Below, in pieces: positions 45,715-56,629 of a stretch of 64,000 nucleotides of DNA (positions within the stretch are counted from its first letter, which is position 1; every line of letters begins with the position of its first letter). Position numbers and translations under genes: made by a program. The notes beneath the pieces are model-generated. The model did no database searches. It worked only from the letters and a program-made list of their open reading frames with translations, and was not told where the DNA came from. The DNA is from Tretioscincus oriximinensis (lineage: Eukaryota > Chordata > Lepidosauria > Squamata > Gymnophthalmidae), in NCBI GenBank assembly GCA_022410635.1, contig JAJVDF010000190.1, positions 976,541 to 1,040,540 of the forward strand. The letters are read 5' to 3'.

Positions 45715-46018
45715 ATCGTCCAGGGTGTCCAGCTTTGAGGGACACCCAGCTCTGGTGGATAGTTTCAAGACAGGACTAGACAGGTTTATGGACACCAAAG
45801 GTATAAATGGATACTAGGATGGATGTCTGGATGTTGCCTCTGGGATGGAGCGACAGGCAGGACTCCTGAAATACCATTTGCAGGGAGTCATGAACAGGAG
45901 CATATTTTGCTTTCCTCTGTTGCATCTGCCCAGGTGGGCCTCTGTGTGGGACAGAATGCTGGACTCGATGGGCTGTGGCCTGATCCAGTATGGCTCTTCT
46001 TATGTTCTTATGTTCTGG
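45715..46018 (+). repeat. CR1 LINE 3' end
   Basis: Well-preserved 3' end: GACAGGACTAGACAGGTTTA, CTAGGATGGATGTCTGGATG, ATGGGCTGTGGCCTGATCCA and TATGGCTCTTCTTATGTTCT, terminating in a TTATGTTC octamer-like repeat. Complementary to the 58.74 kb copy. Confidence 0.93.
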
Positions 46019-46155
46019 TGAAATTATACCATTCCCACTCCCTTACTAATGCCAAGGTCCCCAGACACCCCCTGCACACACACAGTGTCCCCCGTCTTAT
46101 TTTCTCAACACCAAACTCCTACAATCTTCCACATAACATCCCTTAACTTTTTAAT

Positions 46156-46812
46156 TACATTTATTTACAACATAACAATATACATATATACACACACAAT
46201 GTCACCATAGCAAGCCCACTCCATTCATTCATTCCCTCCCAGCGTATGCCTTCCCTTCCAATTAAATTATATATCTTTGATCCAGGAACAATAGTACAAT
46301 ATGAGTCAATTCAAGATTCTGTATGTTGGTCATTGCATAGATTATGAGCCTTTGCTATTTTTGGATCCAGGAAGTCGTGATGATTATTCCCACAGTACGT
46401 AGCTTTTTGTCTCTTATAATATCATACCTTAGGAAATCCACCATGCAGTCAGTCCAATTTTGTTCTGTCCATTTTGATTTGCCCTTCCAACCACGAGCTA
46501 TTGTAATGTGGCCAGTCCAAATCCTATATTTCACAATACATTCATCTTCATATGCCTTATTCAAAGTCTCCGTTCTGTTTGATAGCAATAGTTCTACATA
46601 GGTAAGATACTGATTTTAATTATATCAGCAAATTTATGAAATACCATTTGCCAAAAGTTGTTAAATTCCTGACACACTAGCCACATATGGCAATAATACC
46701 TTCTTTGTTCACAGCCATGCCAGCACTCTGGTGTAATTCCTACCATGTGTGATAGCTGTGTTCGTTGTTCTGAACAGCGAATGAAGATTTTTATTTCAAC
46801 CTCCTTAATTTT
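46156..46812 (-). mobile_element. 5'-truncated L1-group LINE with perfect 20-bp TSD
   Basis: The minus frame 46355-46588 gives ARGWKGKSKWTEQNW and RYDIIRDKKLRTVG, the LINE C-terminal domain. The 3' end is at the left. Identical 20-bp duplications ACATCCCTTAACTTTTTAAT lie at 46136-46155 and 46813-46832. It inserted into an older LINE. Confidence 0.92.
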
Positions 46813-47772
46813 ACATCCCTTAACTTTTTAATCCAGGCCTTTTCATTCCATTTTTTCAGATATCTTGTCATTCTTTTGACAGATTTTATATTCCAATTCT
46901 GATATTCACTTTTAACGTATATTTGCTTTGTTACTAACGTTCTCTCATCAATTATATCTAATTCTTCTTTTCTTGCATTTCCCTGTCCTTCTATACAATT
47001 TTCTATATTCTTAATAACGTCATTTCTTTCCCATCTTCATTTTCTTCTTATATTTATAGTGTTTCCATACTTATACATTGACTTATTCCAGCCTTTGTCA
47101 TTTCTCAAATTATCCTTTTTTACATTCCTCCCATATCATTTTCCTATAATACTCTTGAATTTCACTTTTTAATATTTCTCTGACATTATTTTAAAAATGT
47201 ATTATGAGATTGTATACTTCCAATTTATTTCCTTGTTTTCTTGTGTGATTCATATTTTTACTTTTAATGATGCATGGTCTGATATCCATATTCCCATTGT
47301 CCTTGCCTAGTACTTCATTTCTATTTGTTCTTTTTCCTAAAAAATAATGATTCTGCTATATGTTCCTTGAAGATAAGCATGTTATTCTTCTATTTGTTGG
47401 TTCCCCACCATGTAAAACCAGTAAATTTACATTCAATATCATTCTATTTGTTTGTTATTGTACAATATTTAATTCAATACATTTTTAAATATATTTCTGA
47501 TTAAATTCGGACCATAAAGACAAACCAGTGTTACTTTTACATTTTCCAAAATTTCTTTTACCATTACTCATCTGTCATCTCTATCAATTTTCTATTCCAT
47601 AATTGAACATTTTACATCATCTAATAAGAACAGCCACTCCACGGGCATCATTCGTATCTCTAGATTCATACACTTTTTCCATCCTTTATCAGGCAACAAT
47701 AATAATATATTGTCACATCTTTTGTGCATTTCTTCTAAAAATAATATTTTTGCATTATTATTTTTAAGCAAT

Positions 47773-48497
47773 TGTGGCGACCCCTATCTGAGGGCCCCAG
47801 AGTTCAATGACCCACCCAGCTAGGGGCGCCATGATATCCACCCTGTTGTCCAAGCCAGCACCCACGACTGCTTGGAGCAACAGTAATCACCTTAGGCCTA
47901 CACAAGGCCTCTGTGTTTATTTCAATGATGGGGTTTTATTCTCAGCCCCCAGCAGTAGCGTGCTTATATAGTGTTGTTAAGGAAACAAAAGAAAGAAAGA
48001 GATATTTGAATTGAAACAAATAACAAGTTTATTATTTACAAATAAGAAATAGAAAGAAGATAAGAATAATAAAGTTTCAGCTTTTATAGAATAAGCCTGA
48101 CTCAAACACAAACTCCAAGCAAGAGCAACATTTGTTTCAGGAACTTAAAACAACAGGCACTGTGTCTATTTATTTGTTCTAGACCCAAGTCAAGTCTCAA
48201 CTTTGACTCCTCCAGGCCACCATACACTTCCTTCCCTCCCTCAGAGGCAGATCAGAAGCAGACTGCTCTGTCAACTTGCTACACCACAAGTTTTACCCGA
48301 CAGTAAGACCTCTAGCCCTAGTCAGTTCCCCTTTTATATGCTAACCAGCCGGCTACTTGAGGCCCCATTGGCTGCCTCCTCCCAAACAGGGAACCAGGAA
48401 GCCACACCCCTGCCCAGGCCTGCTCTTCCCCCCTCCCTCTGGGATAGCACAGTAAGTTTATAAAANAAATACAAACCTTAAAATGGGGGACGCCACA
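47773..48497. mobile_element. Solo LTR (725 bp), about 5-bp TSD
   Basis: Begins TGTGGCGACCCC and ends GGGGGACGCCACA, with TG...CA termini and short inverted ends TGTGGCG/CGCCACA. It is flanked by GCAAT (47768-47772) and CCAAT (48498-48502), four of five bases matching. The host LINE reading frame resumes exactly across it. Internal AATAAAG-type signals occur near 48068. Probably a Ty3/gypsy-type solo LTR; no internal coding region. Confidence 0.85.
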
Positions 48498-48520
48498 CCA
48501 ATTGCACCACTATATTGGCA

Positions 48521-48576
48521 GATTGCAGATTTTAAAGCCAATGATCCGGATTGCAGGTTTTAAAGCCAATGATCCG
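48521..48576 (+). repeat. 28-bp tandem duplication
   Basis: Two head-to-tail 28-bp units starting GATTGCAG and ending CCAATGATCCG, differing by one base (CAGATTTT versus CAGGTTTT). Confidence 0.95.
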
Positions 48577-48769
48577 GATTATCTGTTTTTTGGAGAAAAC
48601 TCATGGTCAAATCAGCATATGGTCTTTGTTGCTGAAAGCCTTTGGGATGTGGATAGTTCTGACGAGAAATTGCGAAGGCAGGAGGCAAAAGAATGAGATA
48701 TTGACAGCATTTGTGAGGAAAGACTATTGAACTTTCTCTTGACCACTTGCGAACAAAATGATGAGAATG

Positions 48770-48903
48770 TTATTTTTGTCCCCACTTTTAGATATTGTTT
48801 TTATATTGCTTTTAATGTTAATTTTCTATTGATATTTTACTGTTGGCCACCCTGAGACCTTGGAGTATGGGGCCGGGTATAAATATAAATAAATAAATAA
48901 ATA
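48770..48903 (+). repeat. L2-type LINE 3' tail
   Basis: CCCACTTTTAGATATTGTTT then GTTGGCCACCCTGAGACCTT, GGGTATAAATATAAATAAAT. Same terminus as 23.6 and 53.15 kb. Confidence 0.75.
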
Positions 48904-49482
48904 ACATCTCACTAATCAGAAGCTGACAGAATAACAAAACTCGGAATACACTTTAAAGTTATCAGCAAGGCGCATTAAAACTGATACACCAGATTATTGA
49001 GAAATTCTAGAATAAACAAATGCTATAAATGGAATAATATGTGTTTTTAGATATCAATTGCTGATAGACTAGGAAGATTACGCATGTGTAATATGCTCTA
49101 TGCATCTGTATGGTCACTTTGGAACAGCCTGGATAGGTCAATGGTCTAACTAATCCACTAAAACATTTTGAGTGACCTTGTTTTGTTAAAAGACAGCACA
49201 GATGGGAGCATTGATGGTAACTCAAATGAGGTCAGTGTTCTCAAATTTGGTGAGTTAATGTGAGGCTTATTCATGGAAATCTCTATTATCAGGGCACTCA
49301 ATTTGTGTCAAGTTGTTGAAAATATCCCTAAAATAATAAACAATTATGACAAACCTGGTTAGAAATGAATACAGGAAGTAATTTTTAAAAGGAAAACAGA
49401 ATAAATGACCAAATTCACTACTACCAAACTTGTATGTTGCCCACAATATTTTTTTTAATTTGAAGGGACATAGTGCCTACAG

Positions 49483-49626
49483 CAGAGATGTCAAACTGGT
49501 GGCCCTCCAGATGTTCCTGAACCACAACTACCAATGTTCCATTCCACTCCCAGCACTTTGCTCATGCTGCTAAACCTAATGCAATGTTCAGGAGCATCTG
49601 GAGGGGCCACCAGTTTGTAATCTCTA
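49483..49626. mobile_element. hAT-type MITE (144 bp) with perfect 8-bp TSD
   Basis: Long inverted ends: left CAGAGATGTCAAACTGGTGG continuing CCCTCCAGATGTTCCTGAAC; right end, reversed, TAGAGATTACAAACTGGTGG continuing CCCCTCCAGATGCTCCTGAA. Identical target duplications GCCTACAG at 49475-49482 and 49627-49634. Non-autonomous. Confidence 0.92.
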
Positions 49627-50279
49627 GCCTACAGCTATCTTAACAACAGGAATAACTCAAGTTAGCAGTGAGTGATGTGGTGTGTATATTACTGGGAGGC
49701 ACTGACTAGTCCCCTGATGATCAAAAACTGTCATGTACTGGGATAAGCAATTTATCAGTTGGGATGAATAGTCCCATATAGACACTGTGCCTTCTTACAT
49801 GGCCAAAATATGCCTCCTGATGTGCTAGATTGTAAAGATATGTCACCTGCAGGCTTCCATACTTCTGTATGCCATTCACATCATGGTCAAAAGGAAAAAT
49901 TGGTCAAAGGGTGTGATGCATCCCTACTAGTGAGTTCTAATCCACCACTCTGCGCCCCAGTAGTGTTAAGTGAGTGCAGGGTGGCATGAGACAAGTTCTC
50001 TGACCTGACTGTGAAACTGACCTGAGGAATCATGGCAGCACTCCACCTTTTCTCCCAGCAGGCAAAGAGAACGAAGAAAGAGCTATTCAAGCTACGCAAA
50101 GCTTTGTTTCATTCATTCCTGCTGCTTGCTTGGAAGGCTTCTCCTTTGTTCCCTTTACCTGCTGGGAGCACAGTTGGAAGCTGCCCGAGAATTTTGCGCG
50201 ATCTGTGAGATTGTGTACCCTTGCACAAGATCCGAGGTCTCTTGCAGTGGTATACAAGAAAGCAAATGGCTGCCCCCTT

Positions 50280-50400
50280 ATCTGGGGGCAGCCATTTTAC
50301 TGGAAGTGATATAATTTTGCTGTCACTTCCGGTATTTAATTCTGGGCAATGGCGTTCAGAGTGACGTCACTTTCTGTCATGCCTAGGGATTGGCGCCCTA
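50280..50400. repeat. Repeat with CRE-type palindromes, copy 1
   Basis: Contains AGTGATATAATTTTGCTGTC, ACTTCCGGTATTTAATTCTG and GCGTTCAGAGTGACGTCACT; the core TGACGTCA at 50362-50369 is a perfect CRE palindrome. A related stretch with GTGACATCA units is at 52525-52680. Confidence 0.5.
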
Positions 50401-52524
50401 AAAATTTCGTGCGTGTGAGATAAACTGGGGCTGCACAAGATTTTTAGGTTCCCTGTCTGATATCTGGCTTCCAGGAGCTCCCATCACTGGCTGGGAGAGA
50501 AGGTGGAGTTCCCCCAACGTGGCACTGCCTGCTGCCACCGTTATAGTCAGTTCAGACTCACAGTCAGGGCAGAGCCTCATGCCATCTTATGCTTACTTAA
50601 TTAATGCTGCTGGAGCATCGAGGCAGTGAATTTGAACCAGGGCAGCAGCACACACCCTGGAGAGCCTTGACTGGCTGTGGCTGCAATTGGGTGATAGTTA
50701 TTAAATATATTTTTTATTCAGAGAGATAAGAAAGTATACCACAGTTTCCTTAAGTTCTGCTACCATATCCCTCTCTCTGTAGTGAGGCATTTAGCATTCC
50801 TTGACCACTCATTATGCTGCCTTAGTTTACTTTTCTTTAGCTATGATGGACAGAGTTCAAGTGTCATGTCCCCCACCTCATCCAGCAAGAACTCAGATGG
50901 TGAGGTCCCTGCTGGGTTTAAGCCTCTGACCATCATGTAGGCAGTGTCTTCTTCTGAGTCTGATAATTGCTGAGGAAGATGAGAAACAGGTTGATATTCA
51001 ATATTTTGCTGTTCACAGACAGGAGAAGCAAACACAGAAAGGGTTAATTAGGGCAGCTGAAACAGCTTGTGTGATGAAGAACATCCAGGCTTCAGCTGCT
51101 TCATGAAAGGAGCTAAATAAGCTGGAAGCTTCATAGATGGTTGTAGCTGTCAACTGATCCAAATCCAAACTTGCTCATGTTTATTTCCATCTCTGTTTTA
51201 GTGAGAGTTTCTTATGTTTTTTGTTAACTGTTTACATTTGCATGGTGTGTTGTCAAAGACCACTTCTGGGGTCTGCTTATCTCTTAAGCTTCCCCTTAGT
51301 TCTGTTGCCAGTTCTTCAGGGCATTTTTGTTAGTTTCTTATAGCTGCAGTAAACAAATTTCAGTTTACGTTGTGCTTCTTAGTTATTCTTGCAGTTGGCA
51401 AACCCCTTGCAAGCAGCACTGTCTACTTTGTATAACTGAAACTGATTTAAAATAAAGGAATCAGATGATGATGTGGAGACCCTCCTAAACTACTCCTAGT
51501 CTATGGTTCCGCACAGGTATTTAAACCTCCTTCAGAATGGCCTAAAACTGAGGCTAATTTCAGCCTGGGACATGCAGTTCACATTGTAAATGTGGTAAGA
51601 GTTCTGGATGTGGAAATAACCATGTTGAGGGGATGGAAATAGTTGTGAGGCTTGGGAAACCCCTAATGTAGTCTTGTTAGGTTTCCTAGATTAACTATGT
51701 GGCAGGCAAACATTCAAAAGGTACAGCTTTAGATTGTTGTGCCACTAAAAGCTTAATCGGTTTAATTATTCCTTTCACACACTTGGGAAAATGACCAGAG
51801 CACTCCAGAGTAGAATGGAAAAAGAGGATAAACTGGATTAATTTAGCAGAAGGTCTGCACCAGGCTGCAAATTCTCACAACCAGTCTCCAAGTATTGAGG
51901 CAGACGGGATGGCTGTGGGTGGGGGAAGGAAGCAGCAAAGGCAAGTATTTATGATCCTTTAAACAGCGTACGCATACATATAATCCTCCTCCCACAATTT
52001 GTAAATATTTTAAGCTTTTTATTTTTTGCAATCCAGCCAAAGTCCACAATAATTTGCATATCTACCGAACAGCAGGTGATAGAACTCTGCTGACATGTGA
52101 GCAACAAATTTTTCTGCCAAATATATTCAAGCCTTATCACAGTGTAGTCATTAAGTCAGAGTCAGTGGACTGTTCCCTAATGCCCCTTGTTTGTCTGGAT
52201 AATTATTCTGTTTCCCCTTTGGGAATGTGTGTTCTTTTAGACCACTGGGCTGACACTTCTACTAGATTAGGTAAACCAAATGGTCTTTCACGTTTGTGTG
52301 CCAAGACAACACAGGAATTAATTCTGGCTTTATGGGGCTTAATGCTGGAAACAAGTCCTGCCTACAGTTCTGGAAACAAATTTAAGTTGTACCACCACTT
52401 TCAGAAGGAAAGGGAATGGGAACTTCACTCTTCAGTGGTGGGAATCATATAAGAATCTTACACATGTTGAAAGATTGCACACTCTTGCACGAAGTGCGAA
52501 TTCTTGTGCAGCAATATGCAAGAA

Positions 52525-52680
52525 GTGAGCCGGGGATGGGAGTGACATCATTATGTCACCTCTGGCAAGGGCACCCCAGGGTGGAAGTGACATTTCAAAT
52601 GATGTCACTTTTGGTCTCTGCTTCTGAGAATGGTGTCCAGAGTGACATCACTTCTGGTCCTGCTCCAGAACTGTCTCCGT
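52525..52680. repeat. Repeat with CRE-type palindromes, copy 2
   Basis: Several GAGTGACATCA and GAAGTGACATTTC units with GGTGTCCAGAGTGACATCAC and TTCTGGTCCTGCTCC, collinear with the 50.3 kb block. Internally repetitive. Confidence 0.5.
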
Positions 52681-52715
52681 GAAATTTTCACATGAGGGGA
52701 ACTCCAAATACCCAA

Positions 52716-52913
52716 TTTCAGAGAAATAGCCGTGTTAGTCTAGCAGAAAGTCCAGCAAAGGAGCTAGCAGCACTTTGAGACTAACTTGAGAAAAGTGGTT
52801 GGCATAAGCTTTCGTAGACAGGTCTACTGAAGAAGTAGACCTGTCTACGAAAGCTTATGCCAACCACTTTTCTCAAGTTAGTCTCAAAGTGCTGCTAGCT
52901 CCTTTGCTGGACT
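52716..52913 (-). mobile_element. Penelope-like foldback element, copy 4, perfect 80-bp arms, 13-bp TSD
   Basis: Arms 52749-52828 and 52834-52913 are perfect reverse complements separated by only 5 bp (GAAGA). The terminal block AATTTCAGAGAAATAGCCGT lies at the left. Identical target duplications TCCAAATACCCAA at 52703-52715 and 52914-52926. The hammerhead-like core spans 52827-52862: CTGAAGA, GTAGAC-CT-GTCTAC, GAAA, GC-TTAT-GC, then CA where U-H is expected. Confidence 0.9.
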
Positions 52914-52984
52914 TCCAAATACCCAAGATTTTCAAGCTCCGGGGCGAGATTTCCTGCTGGAAAACGGCACTGTGAATAGTCTTC

Positions 52985-53195
52985 CCCTTGAGGTGTATCA
53001 ATCATCACTGTATTTATTCAGAAAACATTTGAAGATGTACCTCTTTAACCTGGTCTTTGGTTGAACAAACATCTTTCCCTTCCCCACTTTCAGGCACTGT
53101 TTTAAAATGTTAATTTTGTACTCTTGCTTTTATTGCCGTCTGCCCTGAGACCTTCCCATATAGGGTGGGATATATAAACATAAAGGAATACTTGA
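52985..53195 (+). repeat. L2-type LINE 3' end
   Basis: CTTCCCCTTGAGGTGTATCA, CAGAAAACATTTGAAGATGT and GCCCTGAGACCTTCCCATAT, then GGGATATATAAACATAAAGG. Parallel to 23460-23640. Confidence 0.7.
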
Positions 53196-53689
53196 ATAAA
53201 GTCAGTGAGAGCCTTCATAAACCATCTTTAGAAGCAATGGGGCTGACTAGGAATCTCTTTTCTTAAGTACCTCTGGATTCAGGTAGCCTTTTTGATAGAA
53301 GTGAAATAGGCTGCATCCAGATAAGATTAAAACTCCATAATTATTTTATAATAGTATCTGATTTGTCAAATGTGATCGTGGTGCTCCCAATAAAGTTCAG
53401 GGATATAGACCCTATTTACTGGGCTAACACAATACCTTGTTATTCCATAACTGGTCATCTGTATAATCCGATATGGAGGTTCATAGCTATAAAAACGCGA
53501 GAATTGGTTTCATGACTAAACTACAGTATGTATGATAATTGCAGATACTCCTCATAATGAAAAACTGTGGAATAAAGTAGTAATGTCTGCAGGAAGCCCT
53601 TTCCTTTACAGACATATTTTTGAACTGTCTTTGTCATGTGGTCCTCAAGTGGTGTAGCAATCCATAAGTAATAGGAAAAGTGCAGCCCT

Positions 53690-54200
53690 TTCTGGCCAGA
53701 CGCAAATTATGGTGGTCCTTAATCTGCACTGGCTGCCTATTCTCTACTGAGCCCAATTCAAGGTGTTGATTTTAGCATAAAAAGCCCTAAATGATTTGGG
53801 CCCAGGCTATCTGAAGGAGTGCGTTCTCCAATATAGACCTGCCTGTGCATTAAGATCTCAAGAAGGCCTTTCTCCCCTTTCAGTGATGTGAGGTATACGG
53901 GTACGCAGGAGGGTTTTCTCTGTGGTGGCTCCCACACTCTGGAACAGCCTCCCTCTAGGCCCACCAGCCATTGACACTCTGTAGATTTTTGCTGCTGGTA
54001 AAGCCTCTTTGCCCAGGCTTTTGACTCCTAACTCTCTCTGCATTCTGTCCTTCCAGGGAGAGTGTGTGGGTTGGAGGAATGGAGGGTATGATTCTTTTTT
54101 TAAAAAAAATATTCTTTTTTAATTCTCTCAGTCTTCTGTTGCCTGTGCTGGGACCAACAGTGAAGGGTGGGATGTAAATCACCTAATAAATAAATAAATT
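53690..54200 (+). repeat. L2 LINE 3' end with ORF2 C-terminal remnant
   Basis: Reads CTGCACTGGCTGCCTATTCT, CCCAATTCAAGGTGTTGATT and AAAGCCCTAAATGATTTGGG, i.e. the LHWLP...FKVL...KALNDLGPGYL block of L2-type reverse transcriptases. It then continues GGTGGCTCCCACACTCTGGA and ends GGGTGGGATGTAAATC with a TAAATAAATAAAT tail. Confidence 0.85.
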
Positions 54201-54204
54201 AGAA

Positions 54205-55230
54205 GCACATATCAAATTAGAAAGGAACGACAATGTGGAATAGCTATTTTCAGCTTGTCAACTTGAGAGTGAACCAATTTGACTATGGTAGTTATTGGAC
54301 CTTGATTCATCTCAGGTGGTAGCCTGGAGGAGATCCATATGAGTGAAGTCGAAAACATGATTATTCACCTTAGAAACTGAATGGAAGCAGTTGGGGCTAA
54401 AATTGGTTGCCTATTGACAAAGATCCCTGCCTGAAATTCTGGAGGTATTCTGAGGAAATGATTCTAGCAACAGAGCTGTAACCCATAGAAACAGAGTTCC
54501 CGAGAGATTATTTGAGACCTATTTGAATGTTGCAGAGAAATTTAGGTGGGTTGTGGCATGGATGCCAGCAGTCAGTCCTCCCACTATATTTTTATATGAA
54601 AAAACCCCAATCCCCAAAGGAAGAGTCAAGAGTAGGTGGATCACCAAATTGTTGTCTGTTCCCAAAAGAGTCCCTTTGCCTAAGGAGAACGGAACAAAAA
54701 GACCAAGTGGGCATGAACCTCCATCAGCTCCCAGGTCATTTTGTCCTCAATGAACAGTGATTATGTAATTTGCTTATTATGGAAATAACTCTGAATCCTC
54801 AGGTCAAAGAGTGCTATACAAATGCAGCTGGATTAATGATAAATACAATTATGAATATAAATATAGGCAGCTTCCAGACTACAAGTTTAAAACCACTATT
54901 TATTTTAAAACTGAGATAACACGTTTGCAAGTACATCTCCACTCACTTCTAATCTTCCACGCAGCTTCCTTCTGTCCTTGTACAGTTCCTAGTATTCTCA
55001 TGACATCAGAAGCCCCAGAAATTATTGCTGAGCTTGCCATACTACAGTTCCCAGCATTCTCTGTGAGCAGAGAGCCAATGAGCTTTTTACAGAGAGGCTC
55101 AAAGTCTTGCGAGATTTAGCATGTTCACATAATCTTTTGGATCATGAAAAAGTCTGCTGCTGAAATGAGCGAACAAAAAAAGCAGGACAAAAGTTTTTTT
55201 AGTGTATGGATAGCTGATTATTCATCAGTA
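54205..55230. other. Intergenic, no recognised feature
   Basis: No gene or clear repeat. ACTACAGTTCCCAGCATTCT at about 55041 resembles the ends of some old DNA elements. Confidence 0.4.
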
Positions 55231-55234
55231 AATG

Positions 55235-55755
55235 GGCCGAATTATACATAATGTTGATGCCAAGTCACTAAAAATCCTGACTGGGGATGGTGCCTTGGTA
55301 TGGTCAAAGGAAAGATGTTTATTTTTACAATTGGATGATTCGGACAGCCCTAGAGAGGATATTGAATTGACAGAATCTTTGGAAATAGCTCCTCCGTTAG
55401 CAATTGTATGAGGCAGGAAGGAAGAAACCAGGTGGAATTTTTCAATATGGACTTATTATGTTATTGAACGTCTAAAGTTTGATATTATAAGACAAAAAAA
55501 TAATATTCAATAGGATAACAGAGACATGAAAGATAAATGGGAAAAATATGATTTATGTAGGAACCAATACAGGGAAGGAAGAAATTAAAATCAAGTTATC
55601 CATAATATATAATTAATTGTAAATAAAGGATAAAATATGTGGGGCAGGGGGATTTATTTTGTAACTGAATTGTTGTTGTCTTCTGTTTTTCATTATATAA
55701 TTTTGGACTGTATGTAAATTTTGTTGAATACATTTTAAAAAACAACAACCCGCAA
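55235..55755 (+). mobile_element. L1-group LINE 3' end, plus strand
   Basis: A frame near 55430 reads RWNFSIWTYYVIERLKFDII then RQKN, paralogous to the KWTEQNW...RYDIIRDKK domain at 46.4 kb. The 3' end TTTTGTTGAATACATTTTAA then AAAACAACAA marks the poly(A) side. Degenerate. Confidence 0.75.
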
Positions 55756-56083
55756 ATGATCTACAATAAATGTTTTGCCCTCAACTTTAAAACACATGTT
55801 GCAGCTAAAGAGGGTAGAGGAAGGAAACTATAAACAAGGACCTCAGTCCAAGGTCAATTGTTAATAACTGAACTGATTGTCTTATCCATCACTTTATTTG
55901 TCACGCTTCACATCTTTATTTCTTTTTTGCTTCTGGATGGCTGAATTTTTGCATTTGAGTGGAAGGAGTCTAATTTCTGTAAATTTACTATTTTTGGTTT
56001 AAGTACTGAAGGACTATTTCTTATACAGTATAGTGTAAGCTGTTGCTGTTAATTACTGCCATGAAGTTCTGTCATAAATCTTT

Positions 56084-56613
56084 TTTTTTCTTTTTTCTTT
56101 TAAAGTATACTCTTTTTATTAAGTTTCAAACAAGAAATAAAGACAGACAAAATTCACAGTTGGTAAAAAAAAAAACCCTTCCCCCCTCCCCGGTCTNGAG
56201 AGATGTCANAAGAATCCATCTTAGAAAAAATTATTTATACAAACAGCCTTTGGTCCAAGAGCATTACAATGGTATGGTGAAGTACNCCAGTATTATTGTT
56301 CTCANCACCAAATGAGATCAGTTTTTCCCACTTTGTTTCCCAACCGACCTTTGGGATTTGTCCAATCAATCTCATTCTTTTCTCCCTCAGTGCATCAAAT
56401 AAAATAAACTCTGCTAAATATTCGTACCACAAAAGTGTTGTCCATTTCTCCTTGTATTTCCAACCTCTTGCAACCACCATTTGGGCTGCCCATATCGCCT
56501 GTTCTAGAATAAAGCAGTCTTGTTTCGATAGAAGGCAATGGGTCGTGTTGCACATTATATTCAATTTGGGCGATCTAAAAATTGAGACTCCTAAGATCTT
56601 TCTAAGTTCTGCC
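56084..56613 (-). mobile_element. 5'-truncated L1-group LINE with 15-bp TSD
   Basis: The minus frame 56235-56564 gives QMVVARGWKYKEKWTTLLWY and LREKRMRLIGQIPKVGW, the family C-terminal domain. The poly(A) is read as T-rich sequence at 56081-56100. Identical duplications CTGTCATAAATCTTT lie at 56069-56083 and 56614-56628. A textbook target-primed insertion. Confidence 0.93.
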
Positions 56614-56629
56614 CTGTCATAAATCTTTA

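Larger units (their letters stand above)
46030..48520 (-). mobile_element. Older L1-group LINE hosting two insertions
   Basis: After removing 46156-46812 and 47773-48497, minus frames read LVTKQIYVKSEYQNWN and MTRYLKKWNEKAWIKKLRDV (linker region). Across the LTR they read ANIVVQLLKN then KILFLEEMH (endonuclease, compare [15 protein letters not shown] in the 21.4 kb LINE). Many stops; dead. Outer boundaries are approximate. Confidence 0.75.

Noticed and set aside
44464..45798. Long open frames (up to 444 codons) on both strands at 44.5-45.8 kb
   Set aside because: Their length comes from translating the 610-N gap as X. Only 44524-44631 on the minus strand is coding.
50860..51450. Possible LTR starting TGTCATGTCCCCCACC
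   Set aside because: No matching CA end, inverted termini or target duplication could be found.
29742..52926. CRISPR-like array from the recurring CAGCAAAGGAGCTAGCAGCAC motif
   Set aside because: Copies are kilobases apart, each a foldback with its own target duplication, in a vertebrate genome.
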